Counted from the stretch's first letter, positions 1-9,625 are shown. The stretch is DNA of 64,000 nucleotides from Oxalobacteraceae bacterium OTU3CAMAD1 (GCA_024123915.1 CP099650.1:5208001-5272000); one strand, 5' to 3'. Notes: generated from the sequence alone by a model not told the origin. Numbers and translations: made by a program.

Positions 1-504
1 GGTGGGACGCAAGCCGTCAGCCGGCGACAGGATCACGCCCGGCGTATACCACACCCCCTTGGCGCTCTCGCCGTCATCGGCCACTTCGATGATCGGCGTC
101 GTCAATGTATGTAAAATTGTATTGCCGATGTTGCGGTTCTCGGGAATGTTCTTGATCTTCGGATTCGCACTGCTCAGGCGGGCAAGTTCGGCCGCCTGCA
201 TCTGGCGATTGACATCATCGTAATAGACCTTCAGGGATTTCATCCCCATCCAGCAACCCTGGTTTTGCGCCCAGCGAATATCGCGTTTCTTGGACCACAA
301 CTCCAGTTCGAGTTCATTGCGGCCAATGGAGTGGAAGTACATGCGCCGGCTCATCAGGTTTTGCACCTCAAGGGCGATCAAGGCCTTGCGCGCCGCCAGC
401 ACGTCGGGACTGACTTTCACTGCGGCTGCGGCCGGGAACGCGATCAAGCCGGCGGCCGCCAGGCTTGCCACCAGGCCAAGGCGAACGGTAAAAAGTGTTT
501 TCAT
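1..504 (-). CDS. SnoaL-like exported protein (partial, 3' end outside window)
   Basis: Open frame of 168 codons running off the left edge, read from the ATG at 504 with a good Shine-Dalgarno (AGGAG) just upstream. Residues 1-27 are a signal peptide (basic start, Leu/Ala-rich core, Ala-rich cleavage region), so the product is exported. The rest resembles the SnoaL-like (NTF2 fold) protein encoded just upstream at 682-1503; both share the track 'HTLTTPxI' followed by a VADDG stretch. SnoaL-like folds are small cone-shaped barrels used by enzymes and binding proteins, so an exact activity cannot be given. It is probably the third gene of the TonB-receptor unit, 177 nt after the paralogue. The C-terminus is missing. 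Confidence 0.75.
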   Translation of the reverse strand, partial: MKTLFTVRLGLVASLAAAGLIAFPAAAAVKVSPDVLAARKALIALEVQNLMSRRMYFHSIGRNELELELWSKKRDIRWAQNQGCWMGMKSLKVYYDDVNRQMQAAELARLSSANPKIKNIPENRNIGNTILHTLTTPIIEVADDGESAKGVWYTPGVILSPADGLRPT

Positions 505-681
505 TCTGTTGTCTCCTGAAACTTCGGTTGTTGATAAGGGGGGACTTGGCTGCTTTACGTCGAGCACCAGATTAGGGGAAAAGCACCGGCTGGGGAAATC
601 GCCTTTCCTGATGACATGCATCTACCCGGACGATGGAAGGCATGCGGCCCCAGCAGTGCGCGCCAGGGTGCGACGCGCCGC

Positions 682-1503
682 CTACTTCTGCTTCGTCGGC
701 GCGCCATAGCTGAAGGTTTTGCTGAACGTGGAGTACGGAACCGGAAATTGAGGAAACTCCCCACGAACATTGGCGACGTCGTAGGTCTTGTAGACCTGCA
801 TCGGCACATCCGGCTTCGGCGCGTCCGGGTCCTCCCAGGGCGGGACCTCGCCCGGTTGCAAGGCGACCGCCGGCATGGAATTGGGCTTGGTCCAATCGCT
901 GTTGGGCTGAACGGTAAAATCGGTGAAGACGTTGAAATGCCAGATCCGCCACTGCCCGTTTTCCTTGAGAAAATCGACGGCGTAGCGCTCCCACATCCAG
1001 GCGGCGCTGGGATTGCCCATCGGCGTCTGGGTCACCTGGCCCGGCGAATAAAACAAGCCCTTCGCGGTCTTGCCATCGTCGGCCACGACGATCAGCGGGG
1101 TGGTGAGGGTATGCATCATCAGCGAGCCCGCCAGCAGATTCTCGGGAGAATTCTTGATGCCGGGATACTTTTTACTCAGTGCCGCCAAATCTTTCCCGGC
1201 TTGGACATGGAACCAATCGACATAGAACTTCTTGATCGATGGAAGGCCGACCCAATAGCCGATGTTGGTGCCAAAGCTGACGTCGGGTTGGTGGCGCACA
1301 AACAACTCGTCGAGCTCGCGTTGATGCTGGCCGGCCGAGTAATACCAGGCGTGACGACTCATGAGCGTCTGGATTTCCTGGATGTCGGCCAGGCGTTGCA
1401 CCATCTCGGCCGACGCGGCCGGAGCGGCGTGCGCAGCGGGCGTGTACGGCGCCGCCGATACAAAACAGACGAGCAGGCCCGCCAGCATGGAGATTTTTTT
1501 CAT
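682..1503 (-). CDS. SnoaL-like (NTF2-fold) exported protein
   Basis: 273 residues with an N-terminal signal peptide (about 1-26, ending AHA). The mature part has the length and pattern of a SnoaL-like domain with an added tail. It shares its central stretch with the partial gene at 1-504, so the two are a tandem duplication. It starts at ATG 1503, 69 nt after the TonB receptor stop, so the two are likely co-transcribed from the promoter near 3.9 kb. The role is inferred from context only: a periplasmic binding or isomerase/hydratase-like protein working on the compound imported by the receptor. No catalytic residue can be named with confidence. Confidence 0.75.
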   Translation of the reverse strand: MKKISMLAGLLVCFVSAAPYTPAAHAAPAASAEMVQRLADIQEIQTLMSRHAWYYSAGQHQRELDELFVRHQPDVSFGTNIGYWVGLPSIKKFYVDWFHVQAGKDLAALSKKYPGIKNSPENLLAGSLMMHTLTTPLIVVADDGKTAKGLFYSPGQVTQTPMGNPSAAWMWERYAVDFLKENGQWRIWHFNVFTDFTVQPNSDWTKPNSMPAVALQPGEVPPWEDPDAPKPDVPMQVYKTYDVANVRGEFPQFPVPYSTFSKTFSYGAPTKQK

Positions 1504-1572
1504 GGAATGTCTTTCTGATGAAAAGACCAGTCGCGATCGCGCACCGGCCGTTTTTACGGTTGCGAAGGATGC

Positions 1573-3801
1573 CTAGAATTTATAGGAAAGGTCGATGCCA
1601 AAAGTGCGTGGATCGGTGATCTGTACGCGGCCGAAAGGCAGCGCGTTCGCCACCTGGGCCTTGTTCTCGAGGTTCCTGGCCCATGCCGACACGGTCCACT
1701 CTTCCTTGGGCGACAGATAGCTCAGATGAAGGTCCGAGCGGTGGTAGCCGCGCTGGTACACATGCTGATCACCCCCGGGCATGCCCCGGGACAAAACCAC
1801 GCGGTAACCTTCGGACAATTTTGTGCTTGCGCCGGCAGTCAACACGGCGCCGTCGGCCATGACGAATTCATGCTTGTAGCCGATGGTCGCCGCCGACCGA
1901 GGCGTGTTGGTCACTGCCGTACCGCTGAGGTATGCCAGTGCCGGCTGCGAGAAATGGCCGTAGCGCGCATGGGTGTAGGACAGGCCGATTCTGAACTCGT
2001 CGTCCGGCGTCAAGCGATACTTCGCTTCGACTTCCCCTCCCTTGTTCTTTCCCGTGTCGGCGTTCACCACGAACTGGGCGAAGTAGGTCGCTCCTGGCGC
2101 ATCGTCCGGATTCGGACTGGGCGCGGCGAAATCGGGATACTGAACCTGGTAATTGTTGTACCGGTAAAGATAAAGCTCGGCGTTGACCTGGAGTCGACCG
2201 TCGAGGAAGCTGTTCTTGCTTCCCAGCTCGAAGGCGGTCAGCTTCTCGGGTTCGTACGGCACCGGTGGCGTCGTCGTCGTGCTGAATCCGCCCGCCTTAT
2301 AGCCGCTGGCCACCTGGGCATACAACATCGAGGTGCGCGCCAGGTCGATTTCGATGCCGGCCTTGTAAGTCAACGCGCTGTATTTATTTTCCGCCACCAT
2401 GATGCCCGAATCGTAGGCGCCAACCAGGCTGCGCACGCCGTAAAACTGCCTTTTAGCGTCCCGCGTATAACGCACGCCCCCGGTCAGGCGCAAGGTGTCG
2501 GTCAACGGATAGGTCAGCTGTCCAAACGCGGCGTTCGAGTCGGTCGGCGTCTGCACGCCGTAAGTTTCCCAGGTGGAGACGCCAAAGCCGGCGGGCGGCG
2601 CGCCGGTTTGCGTATTCTCGGTCTTGAAGTGGTACAAGCCGGCCACCCACCGCAGCGTCGACCTGGCCGGCGAGGCAATGCGCAACTCCGCCGAGCGCTG
2701 ATCTTCGGACCAGGTGCTGGAGGCGAGTCCGGGCGGGGTCGCGATGCCGGTGATCAGGTTTGTGTTCACCCAGCGGGTGCTGCGCGTGAAGGCTGGCACG
2801 AACGTCGCCACGCCCCAGCCCATGTCGTAGTTCGCCTCCAGCGACCAGGTGGTGAACTTGGCGTTGCGCTGTTCGGCGGGATGGAGGTCGTCGACTTGCC
2901 AAGGACTGCTGAAATTGATTGGGTAGGTCGGCCAGTTGACGAACGGCGGCACCTCGCCCGTGTACGAAAAGGGGACGGAGGTAGCGCCATTGCCGGTGTT
3001 TCGAATCGTATCGAACGTGGCAAGAACAAAAAAATCCCTGGCCGGCTTGAGCAGCGCTTTAACACGCGCGCCCTTCAGATCGGATGCCACGGAACCGTTG
3101 CTGAAGTAGCCATCGCGCTTTTCGCGCAAGAGCGCGATGCGCACCGCCAGTGCGTCGTTCAGTGGAATGTTCAGCGCGCCGTCCACATGCTTGAGTCCGA
3201 AATTTCCGATCTGCAGGTGCAGGTTCCCCTCAAGCTGGTCGGTGGGATTGGCCGACAGCACGTTGACCGTGCCGCCGGTGGCGTTACGCCCGTACAAGGT
3301 GCCTTGCGGTCCGCGCAGGATCTCGATCCGGTCGATGTCATACACGCTCGCGAACACCCTTTCGGCGCGGCCGCTATAGACGTTGTCGAACATCAGCGAC
3401 ACGGACGGGTCGACCCAGTTCGAGTCGCCGTTTGCCCCGACCCCGCGCACATAGACCTGTCCGCCTTGCGGTGATGCCTGCACCTCGACGGCGGCGACAT
3501 CGCGCAGTACGCCTTCCACCGAGGTGACGCCCTTGCGTTGCAACTCTTCAGCCGAGACCGCCGTCACGGAGGCCGCCGTTTTCTGCGCGGACGTCCGATG
3601 CCGTTCGGCGGTAACGACCACCTCTTGTATCTTCCCCCTGCCATCATTTTTTTCGGCGCCCTCCTCCGTGGCCGCAGGCCGCTCCTGGGCCCACGCCCCG
3701 AGTGCCAGAGTGATGCTGGCAAGCAGCACCGTATATTGAAAAACGTGACGGACGGAACGTCCCCCACCATATTGCCGTCCTTTGATCCGTTGAGATCCCA
3801 C
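1573..3801 (-). CDS. TonB-dependent outer-membrane receptor
   Basis: 742 residues read from a GTG at 3801 with a GGGAG ribosome site 7 nt upstream. It has an N-terminal signal sequence (core about residues 20-40, ending WAQ), a TonB-box-like stretch (QEVVVTAE, about 60), a plug domain (about 75-190, with 'RGPQGTLYGRNATGGTVNV'-type plug motif) and a long beta-barrel ending in Phe, as expected for the BAM signal. It imports a substrate through the outer membrane using TonB energy. It heads the unit with two SnoaL-like proteins, under a promoter carrying the shared LysR-type box. It is of the same broad class (iron-complex/OMP receptor of catabolic clusters) as the receptor at 23321-25624; the substrate is probably organic, not iron, because of the catabolic neighbours. 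Confidence 0.9.
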   Translation of the reverse strand: MGSQRIKGRQYGGGRSVRHVFQYTVLLASITLALGAWAQERPAATEEGAEKNDGRGKIQEVVVTAERHRTSAQKTAASVTAVSAEELQRKGVTSVEGVLRDVAAVEVQASPQGGQVYVRGVGANGDSNWVDPSVSLMFDNVYSGRAERVFASVYDIDRIEILRGPQGTLYGRNATGGTVNVLSANPTDQLEGNLHLQIGNFGLKHVDGALNIPLNDALAVRIALLREKRDGYFSNGSVASDLKGARVKALLKPARDFFVLATFDTIRNTGNGATSVPFSYTGEVPPFVNWPTYPINFSSPWQVDDLHPAEQRNAKFTTWSLEANYDMGWGVATFVPAFTRSTRWVNTNLITGIATPPGLASSTWSEDQRSAELRIASPARSTLRWVAGLYHFKTENTQTGAPPAGFGVSTWETYGVQTPTDSNAAFGQLTYPLTDTLRLTGGVRYTRDAKRQFYGVRSLVGAYDSGIMVAENKYSALTYKAGIEIDLARTSMLYAQVASGYKAGGFSTTTTPPVPYEPEKLTAFELGSKNSFLDGRLQVNAELYLYRYNNYQVQYPDFAAPSPNPDDAPGATYFAQFVVNADTGKNKGGEVEAKYRLTPDDEFRIGLSYTHARYGHFSQPALAYLSGTAVTNTPRSAATIGYKHEFVMADGAVLTAGASTKLSEGYRVVLSRGMPGGDQHVYQRGYHRSDLHLSYLSPKEEWTVSAWARNLENKAQVANALPFGRVQITDPRTFGIDLSYKF

Positions 3802-3865
3802 TTGATGTCTCCCGCGTAGGTTTTCGATTAGTTTTAGTTTCGCGTTGTTACATACTGCTCAATCG

Positions 3866-3919
3866 AGTATATCGATGGCGAAATTGAAGTCGAATGGAGA
3901 ATCGCGATGGCATCCATCG
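3866..3919 (-). promoter_or_regulatory. Shared-box promoter 1 (TonB receptor unit)
   Basis: Read on the minus strand: dyad CGATGGATGCCATCG (3905-3919), overlapping box ATC-N9-CAT, -35-like TTCGAC (3889-3894) and a near-consensus -10 TATACT (3866-3871). The order and spacing match six other promoters in the window. It lies about 100 nt before the receptor start. Confidence 0.6.
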
Positions 3920-3966
3920 ACAACGCTAATGCGGCAAGCGGGCGCCTGCAGGCCATGGGCCCCGGC

Positions 3967-5199
3967 TCAGTCGAGGTCGGCGGCGATGCGTTCCAGTCGC
4001 AAGCCATACTGTCGTGGGTCGAGTTCGCGCGACGCGATGCCGCTGGAGAAGGCCGCTGCCGCCACCGCAGGGGCGATGTTGCCCAGCAAACGTTCATCGA
4101 GCAAGCCGGGCACCAGATAATCCCTGCCAAAGCCCGCGCTGTCGCGCGCAAGGCGCGCCAGCGCCAGAACGCAGGCATGCTTCATCTCCCGGTTGATCGT
4201 GGCGGCGCCACAATCGAGCGCCGCGCGGAACAGATAGGGGAAGCACAGCGCGTTGTTGATCTGGTTCGGGTAGTCCGAGCGGCCGGTGGCGACGATCGCA
4301 TGCGGCGCGGCCTGCCGTATCAATTCCGGCAGCAACTCCGGGTCTGGATTGGCGAGCGCGAAGACGATGGGGTCCGCCGCCATCCTGCCGACGTCGTGTT
4401 GCGACAACAGACCCGGCCCGGACAGACCAAGGAACATGTCGGCCCCTTCGATCGCCTCGGACAGGCAGGTCAGGTGGGTGTCCCGCGCCCACCCCAGTTT
4501 TTCCGGGCTCAACGGGCGCCGGGTCGACACGACGCCCTTGCTGTCGCAAACGATCAGGTTGTCGCGGCGCACGCCGAGCTCGACCATCATCTCAAGGCAT
4601 GCCAGCGCCGCCGCCCCCGCGCCCGAACAGACGATCTTGAGCGTGGAGATGTCGCGTCCGGTCAAGGCCAGCGCGTTCAGCAGGCCGGCGCAAACGACGA
4701 TCGCGGTCCCGTGCTGATCATCGTGAAACACGGGGATCGACAGGCACTCGCGCAGGCGCTGTTCGATGTAGAAACATTCGGGCGCCCTGATATCTTCGAG
4801 GTTGATGCCGCCAAAGGTCGGGTGCAGCGCCGCGATGATGGCGATCAGCTTATCCGGGTCGCTTTCATCGATTTCAAGATCGAACGCGTCGATGCCGGCG
4901 AACTTCTTGAACAAGGCCACCTTGCCCTCCATCACCGGCTTGCTGGCCAGCGGACCAATATTTCCCAGTCCCAAGACAGCACTGCCGTTGCTGATCACCG
5001 CGACCAGATTGCCCTTCGCGGTGTACTGGTAGGCCTTGGCGGGGTCCTTGTGAATTGCCAGGCAAGGCGCGGCGACGCCAGGTGAATAGGCCAACGCCAG
5101 GTCGTCCCGTGTCGCCACCGCCTTGGTGACGCGAATGGCGATTTTCCCGGGGTTTTCCCAGGCGTGGTAATGCAACGCTCGTTGCTCAACGGTTGTCAT
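3967..5199 (-). CDS. NAD(P)-dependent malic enzyme, short form
   Basis: 410 residues, start ATG 5199 with AAGGGA upstream. It catalyses oxidative decarboxylation of malate to pyruvate and CO2. The malic N-domain has 'YSPGVA' (Tyr38, 38-43) and EGK (Lys93), the expected catalytic pair, plus 'HDDQHG' (159-164) for metal binding; the NAD-binding domain has GAGAAA (193-198) and ANPDPE. At 410 residues it lacks the phosphotransacetylase-like C-terminal domain of the ~760-residue bacterial MaeB forms. It follows the SMP-30-type gene by 78 nt and probably shares its promoter, so it may drain C4 acids made by the pathway into pyruvate. Cofactor preference cannot be read from sequence alone. Confidence 0.9.
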   Translation of the reverse strand: MTTVEQRALHYHAWENPGKIAIRVTKAVATRDDLALAYSPGVAAPCLAIHKDPAKAYQYTAKGNLVAVISNGSAVLGLGNIGPLASKPVMEGKVALFKKFAGIDAFDLEIDESDPDKLIAIIAALHPTFGGINLEDIRAPECFYIEQRLRECLSIPVFHDDQHGTAIVVCAGLLNALALTGRDISTLKIVCSGAGAAALACLEMMVELGVRRDNLIVCDSKGVVSTRRPLSPEKLGWARDTHLTCLSEAIEGADMFLGLSGPGLLSQHDVGRMAADPIVFALANPDPELLPELIRQAAPHAIVATGRSDYPNQINNALCFPYLFRAALDCGAATINREMKHACVLALARLARDSAGFGRDYLVPGLLDERLLGNIAPAVAAAAFSSGIASRELDPRQYGLRLERIAADLD

Positions 5200-5277
5200 C
5201 TGTTTCCCTTTTATTCAATGAGTGGATCGGCGAACCGGCGTCGTTTCCGGCCGGCGCCGCCGCCTCGGGACGCCGGC

Positions 5278-6309
5278 TTACGCGGCGTCGTTCCAATGGG
5301 CCAGCGGCAAACCCGGGACCGGCGAACGGAAATACGGCAAGCGGTTGCCGGCGAGACTGCCGAGATAGACGGTGCGCAAATCCGGCCCCCCGAAGGTCAC
5401 GCTCGCCATCAGCGGCGCGATGGTGCCGCGGCAATTGCCCATGAGTTCGGGCGTGATGGTGCCGTGCCGATAATGGTCCTCGTAGACCGCCAGCGCGGAG
5501 GGATTGCAATCGTCGAGCAAAGTGAGCACTTCACCGTCGGGCGTGAGCGCGATCAGCCGTTCGTTGAGGATGAGGGTGATCCACAGGTTGCCGAAGGCAT
5601 CGAACGCGAAGCCGTCCGGGAACCCTCCGAGGTCGTCCGGGCCGTAGACCTCGCGCTGGCTGAGCGCGCCGTCGTCGCCCACCCGCAAACGCGAGATTCT
5701 GCGCGCGTTCGTCTCCGCCACGTAAATCCATTCCTCCCTGGCGTCCAGGCGGATCTCGTTGGTGCCCACGAAGCCGTCGGCGACGATGCGTATGCCGCTC
5801 TCGTCGATGAGTCCGATGTAGCCATCCGCCGTGCGCTCGTTGATCGAGCACGTCCATGGCACCCGGCGGGTCGTGACGGTAAACCAGATCCTGCCACGGC
5901 GATCCCTGAGGATGAAATTGGCTTTGCCGAGCGGCTCGCCATCGATGGCGGCGTACAGCGTCCGCGAATCGCCTGCGCGCGTCATGCGCTCGATGGCGTC
6001 GGTGCCGAAGTTGGCGATCAGGATGTCACCATTGGCGGCGAAGGCCAGCCCGTTGGGCAAGGTTCCACCCATCATGAGCCTGGTGGCATCGCCACTATCG
6101 CCGATGCCGGTGCCCGCGTACTGGGTCACCAACTGTTGCTCCCCCGTCGCGGGGTCGATGCGCACCACGCCGCCGCGCGCATCGGCGGTCCAGAGCGTGC
6201 CGTCGCGCTCCGCCAGGATACACTCCGGCCGCTGTAGGTCCTGGCCGAGAAAACGGATGGCGGCCCGGTCGACCTGCCACCCCTTGAGCGGATTCGTTAT
6301 CAATTCCAT
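5278..6309 (-). CDS. SMP-30/gluconolactonase/LRE-family protein
   Basis: 343 residues from the ATG at 6309, which has AGGGG just upstream; a longer frame extends to 6468 but its extra N-terminus is low-complexity basic sequence lying over the mapped promoter. The protein has the repeated blade pattern of a six-bladed beta-propeller ('GTLWTADARGG', 'PNGLAFAANGDILIANFG', 'FPDGFAFDAFGNLWIT'), the signature of the SMP-30/gluconolactonase family, whose members are mostly metal-dependent lactonases. No signal peptide is seen, so it is cytoplasmic. In this cluster it may open a lactone intermediate. It precedes malic enzyme in the same unit and has its own copy of the shared promoter box. Confidence 0.85.
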   Translation of the reverse strand: MELITNPLKGWQVDRAAIRFLGQDLQRPECILAERDGTLWTADARGGVVRIDPATGEQQLVTQYAGTGIGDSGDATRLMMGGTLPNGLAFAANGDILIANFGTDAIERMTRAGDSRTLYAAIDGEPLGKANFILRDRRGRIWFTVTTRRVPWTCSINERTADGYIGLIDESGIRIVADGFVGTNEIRLDAREEWIYVAETNARRISRLRVGDDGALSQREVYGPDDLGGFPDGFAFDAFGNLWITLILNERLIALTPDGEVLTLLDDCNPSALAVYEDHYRHGTITPELMGNCRGTIAPLMASVTFGGPDLRTVYLGSLAGNRLPYFRSPVPGLPLAHWNDAA

Positions 6310-6370
6310 TGCTACCCCTGTTTGCGATCGTTGTCGGTATTGTCGCGGCCGAAAAAGGCCACCGGAAACG

Positions 6371-6425
6371 AGCGTAATGGAAGACTTTAAGCGCGGGAAA
6401 TTGATTCGAGCGATACGGCCCATCG
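6371..6425 (-). promoter_or_regulatory. Shared-box promoter 2 (SMP-30/malic enzyme unit)
   Basis: Read on the minus strand: dyad CGATGGGCCGTATCG (6411-6425), box ATC-N9-AAT, -35-like TTTCCC (6395-6400), 18-nt spacer, -10 TACGCT (6371-6376). Same layout as the other six sites; about 60 nt from the -10 to the start codon at 6309. Confidence 0.55.
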
Positions 6426-6498
6426 CATTCCGAAATACCGGCCGCCGCGCGCCACTGCGGCCCGACACACCGCGCCGCGGACGCCAACGGCGATTTTT

Positions 6499-7539
6499 CT
6501 ACTTGCCAACCCAGGGCGAACGCGCCCCCGGCGCGCCGAGATTGACCATGATGTGCTGCCCCTGGACCTGGTTGTCATACACCCGGTGGATCTCGGCGAC
6601 GGCGCCGGTTGCCGCCATCGCCCGCAACGCCGGCGCGGTCTTGCCATCGCGGCGCTGCTGCGCCAGCAGCTTCTTGTAGGGCGCCAGCATTTCATCGGGG
6701 ACGAAAGCCGATTCGGTCGGCGTGGTTGCCAGGTAGGGCTCGCTTTCACCATGCACGACCGCCTGGCTGACCACGATGCCCTGCACTTCGTCGACGATCT
6801 GCGTGCGCGCCTTGCGATCGGTGGGACGGAACGGCGGGCTGCCGCACGGAATCGGCACCGTGCCATCGGCATTGGCCCCGTTGCCGCCCGCCGGCGCTTG
6901 CCCGGCCACTTCCTTTGCTACCTCCGGATGCTCCGCCACCACCTTGCCGTTCTCCATCAGGACACAGGCTGGCGCGGCCTTCAAACCATCGATGCGGGTG
7001 TCGAAAATACTCCGCCCCTGGCGCAATAAAACCGAACGCTTGGGCAGGCGACTCGCCTCCACCGTTTTCGTCCACTCGGCTGGAATATCCTTCATCATGC
7101 TGCCGCTATACTGGAATCCACCCTGGCCGCGCGAACGGTTCTCGAACAGCTCCAGCTCCGCGACCTTGCGGCCGTTCGCTTTCAGCCTGCCATACAAGAG
7201 AGTTGAATACTTCCCTTCTTCAAGCGTGGCAATCATGAACAGTTGTTGCGACGCGGGGTCGATGATGTAGAAACGGTCGGAAACGCCGGTGGCGGTCTGC
7301 CACGCCACCATCATGTTCAACGCCGAGGCGACCGAGTTCTCGGTGGCCGCGTATTCTTGCGCCACCGGCACCCTGGACGGGTCGCGCGCCGAGATCGAAT
7401 CGAGCACCAGGTCGGCCAGCCCCTTGAGGCAGGCCCGGTCGCAACTACCGGCATCCTGGGCCAGTACGCCGCCCGCCAGGAACAAGCCGGCCGTCCCCAA
7501 TACGGCGGTGGCGATGCGCAATGTCATTCTACGTTTCAT
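6499..7539 (-). CDS. Exported protein of unknown function
   Basis: 346 residues from ATG 7539, which has AGAGGA 6 nt upstream (a TTG at 7545 is too close to that site). Residues 1-28 form a signal peptide ending VLAQ. The mature protein starts with a CDRAC pair of cysteines and has a further lone cysteine pair (about 190 and 235), compatible with periplasmic disulfides. I recognise no family; a 'DEVQGIVVSQAVVHG' segment and a C-terminal 'HIMVNLGAPGARSPWVGK'-like end suggest an NTF2-like half, but this is weak. It stands alone downstream of a shared-box promoter and so belongs to the same regulon. The role is unknown; periplasmic handling of the substrate is a guess. Confidence 0.7.
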   Translation of the reverse strand: MKRRMTLRIATAVLGTAGLFLAGGVLAQDAGSCDRACLKGLADLVLDSISARDPSRVPVAQEYAATENSVASALNMMVAWQTATGVSDRFYIIDPASQQLFMIATLEEGKYSTLLYGRLKANGRKVAELELFENRSRGQGGFQYSGSMMKDIPAEWTKTVEASRLPKRSVLLRQGRSIFDTRIDGLKAAPACVLMENGKVVAEHPEVAKEVAGQAPAGGNGANADGTVPIPCGSPPFRPTDRKARTQIVDEVQGIVVSQAVVHGESEPYLATTPTESAFVPDEMLAPYKKLLAQQRRDGKTAPALRAMAATGAVAEIHRVYDNQVQGQHIMVNLGAPGARSPWVGK

Positions 7540-7569
7540 GTTCAATCCTCTTTTTCTGTGAAGAATGCA

Positions 7570-7623
7570 AGCTTACCAGCGTAATATCGGCCATCGAATG
7601 GTTTTGGACGATGGGAAGTATCG
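7570..7623 (-). promoter_or_regulatory. Shared-box promoter 3 (exported hypothetical)
   Basis: Read on the minus strand: dyad CGATACTTCCCATCG (7609-7623), box ATC-N9-CAT, -35-like TTCGAT (7593-7598), -10 TAAGCT (7570-7575, 17-nt spacing). It lies in the gap between the hypothetical gene and the divergent LysR gene, so it could also be where the regulator acts on its own promoter. Confidence 0.5.
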
Positions 7624-7762
7624 GAAAAAGTCATGGGGAAATCGATACGCGCCGGGGCCGGCGCGCCGCGCATACCCGGAGGGCGGCGGCCATCGTTTCG
7701 CGCGATGGCGGGCATGGGAAAATACGATGGTCGACCGCGCCCGAGTGTTTACACTGCACGCC

Positions 7763-8677
7763 ATGCGCTATCACCGACTCGACCTCAATCTGTTGCCCGC
7801 CCTCCGCGCTTTGTTGACGGAAAAAAACGTCACCCGCGCCGGCGATTCCTTGCACGTAACGCAGTCCGCCATGAGCGGCATCCTGGCGCGGCTGCGCGAA
7901 TTTTTCGACGACCCGCTGATCGTGTCGGTCGGGCGCAAAATGGAGTTGACGCCGCTGGCCGAAAGCCTGGTGGACAAGGTCAACGACCTGCTGGTGCAAG
8001 TCGATTCGACGCTGGCATCCCGGCCCGATTTCTTGCCCGCGAATTCGCAGCGCCACTTTTCGATCGTCTCGTCCGACTACACGGTGTCGGTACTGCTGCT
8101 CGATGTGCTGCGCCGGTTGCATGTGGAGGCGCCCAACGTCACCATCGCCATCCGCCAGCCTGGCGACGCCACCTTGCCGGACCTGGAGGCGGGCGACCTG
8201 GACTTTCATATCTCGCCGATGGGGCAGCTGTCCGACAACCACCCTTCCGCGGTGCTGTTCGAGGATTCGTTCTGCGCCGTGGTCGATCGCGGCAACGACC
8301 GCGTCGGCGACAGCCTGACCGTGGAACAATATCTTTCTCTCAGCCACGTCGGCTTCGAATACAAGGGCCTGCCGATGTTCGACCGCTGGTTCGCCAGGAT
8401 GCACAGCGACCGCCGGCGCGACGTGAGCGTCGGCCAGTTCAACTTGCTCGCGCCGATGGTGGTCGGCACGCAACGCGTCGCCACGCTCCATACCCGGCTT
8501 GCGATGCGCGCTTGCGAGCTGCTGCCGGTGCGCATGGTCCAGCTGGAATTTGAAACGCCGCGCTTCGCCAACCTGATCCAGTGGCATCGCTATCGCGATC
8601 TCGATCCAGGCAGCATTTGGCTGCGCGACAAGATCATCGCGTGCGCGCTGGCCATGCCGCCGCTGCCCCGTCCCTAG
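7763..8677 (+). CDS. LysR-type transcriptional regulator (NodD/NahR-like)
   Basis: 304 residues. The start at ATG 7763 (MRYHRLDLN) is chosen because it aligns with the start of the paralogue at 8714-9625; a candidate ATG at 7727 with GGGA upstream would add 12 residues, and the frame is open back to 7565. The N-terminal winged helix-turn-helix (about 5-62, 'VTQSAMSGILARLREFF') is followed by a substrate-binding domain. The closing 'LIQWHRYRDLDPGSIWLRDKI' pattern is typical of the NodD/NahR branch, usually activators answering to aromatic inducers. It is divergent from the hypothetical gene. A likely controller of the seven shared-box promoters, as all carry a T-N11-A LysR box. Confidence 0.9.
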   Translation: MRYHRLDLNLLPALRALLTEKNVTRAGDSLHVTQSAMSGILARLREFFDDPLIVSVGRKMELTPLAESLVDKVNDLLVQVDSTLASRPDFLPANSQRHFSIVSSDYTVSVLLLDVLRRLHVEAPNVTIAIRQPGDATLPDLEAGDLDFHISPMGQLSDNHPSAVLFEDSFCAVVDRGNDRVGDSLTVEQYLSLSHVGFEYKGLPMFDRWFARMHSDRRRDVSVGQFNLLAPMVVGTQRVATLHTRLAMRACELLPVRMVQLEFETPRFANLIQWHRYRDLDPGSIWLRDKIIACALAMPPLPRP

Positions 8678-8713
8678 CAGGGCGACAGTCATCGGCCACT
8701 TTTCTGAGGCACG

Positions 8714-9625
8714 CTACCTGGTCACCGGGGGCATCGCCTGGGCAGCCTTGATAATCTTGTTTCTCAGCCAGGCGCTGCCAAGGTCGATGTCGCGATAGTT
8801 ATGCCATTGCAGCACTTCAGACAGGCGGGGAATCGGGAACAGCGGCTTGACCAGGCGGATCGGCATGCTCGCCGCGTACAGCCGGGCCAGGCGGGAGTGG
8901 ACGGTCGCGATCCTGCCGGTCCCCAGCACCAGGAAGGGCAGCAGATTGAACGTATGCGTCATGACGTCCACCTTGCGCCGGTCCCCCTGCTCACCGAACC
9001 AGTTCTCGAACATCGCCGTGCCGTGGTGGGTGAACATCACGTGGCGGGCGGCGAAGTACTGGTCGAGCGTGATGCTGTCGCCGATGTCGCGGTTGTCGCG
9101 GTCGACGACGATGCTATAGCTGTCCTCGAACACGGTATGGCTGGCGTGCTTGTCGGAGATCATTTGCTGCGGCGTGATGATGAAATCGACGCTGCCCTCC
9201 TCCAGCCGCTCCGACGCGTCCGGGCTGGGATTGAGCAGTTCGATCGTCACGCCGTCCGTCTCCGCATGCAGTTCGCGCAGCACGCCCAGCATCAGCACCA
9301 CCGCCACGTAATCGGAGGCGATGATTTTGAAGTGGCGCTTGCTGGTCGCCGGATCGAACACCGGTCTGGTGCTCAGTGTGTTGTCGATTCGCACCAGCAA
9401 ATCGTTGATCGGATCGACCAGGCTGGCGCCCAGCGGCGTCAATTCCATCTTCCGGCCCACCGTGACGATCAGCGGGTCGCCGAAATAATCGCGCAAGCGC
9501 GCCAGCATGCCGCTCATCGAGGACTGCGTCACGCACATGATGTCGCCGGCCTTGGTGACATTTTTTTCGGCAAGCAGCTCTCGCAGCGCGAGCAGCAGGT
9601 TGAGGTCGAGTTTGTGTCGGCGCAT
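8714..9625 (-). CDS. LysR-type transcriptional regulator, paralogue of the one at 7763
   Basis: 303 residues, start ATG 9625. Clearly paralogous along its full length to the preceding regulator: 'LLLALRELLAEKNVTKAGD' against 'LLPALRALLTEKNVTRAGD', and both have 'VGRKMELTPL'. HTH at about 5-62, inducer-binding domain after it. The two genes converge with only 36 nt between their stops. It has no shared-box site in its own upstream gap (9626-9721). It may respond to a different inducer or act as a partner or antagonist of the other regulator on the same operators; sequence cannot tell which. Confidence 0.9.
   Translation of the reverse strand: MRRHKLDLNLLLALRELLAEKNVTKAGDIMCVTQSSMSGMLARLRDYFGDPLIVTVGRKMELTPLGASLVDPINDLLVRIDNTLSTRPVFDPATSKRHFKIIASDYVAVVLMLGVLRELHAETDGVTIELLNPSPDASERLEEGSVDFIITPQQMISDKHASHTVFEDSYSIVVDRDNRDIGDSITLDQYFAARHVMFTHHGTAMFENWFGEQGDRRKVDVMTHTFNLLPFLVLGTGRIATVHSRLARLYAASMPIRLVKPLFPIPRLSEVLQWHNYRDIDLGSAWLRNKIIKAAQAMPPVTR

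Noticed and set aside
505..681. A further shared-box site before the partial SnoaL gene
   Set aside because: A GCATGCCTTCCATCG word is present on the minus strand, but no -35/-10 follows at the common spacing.
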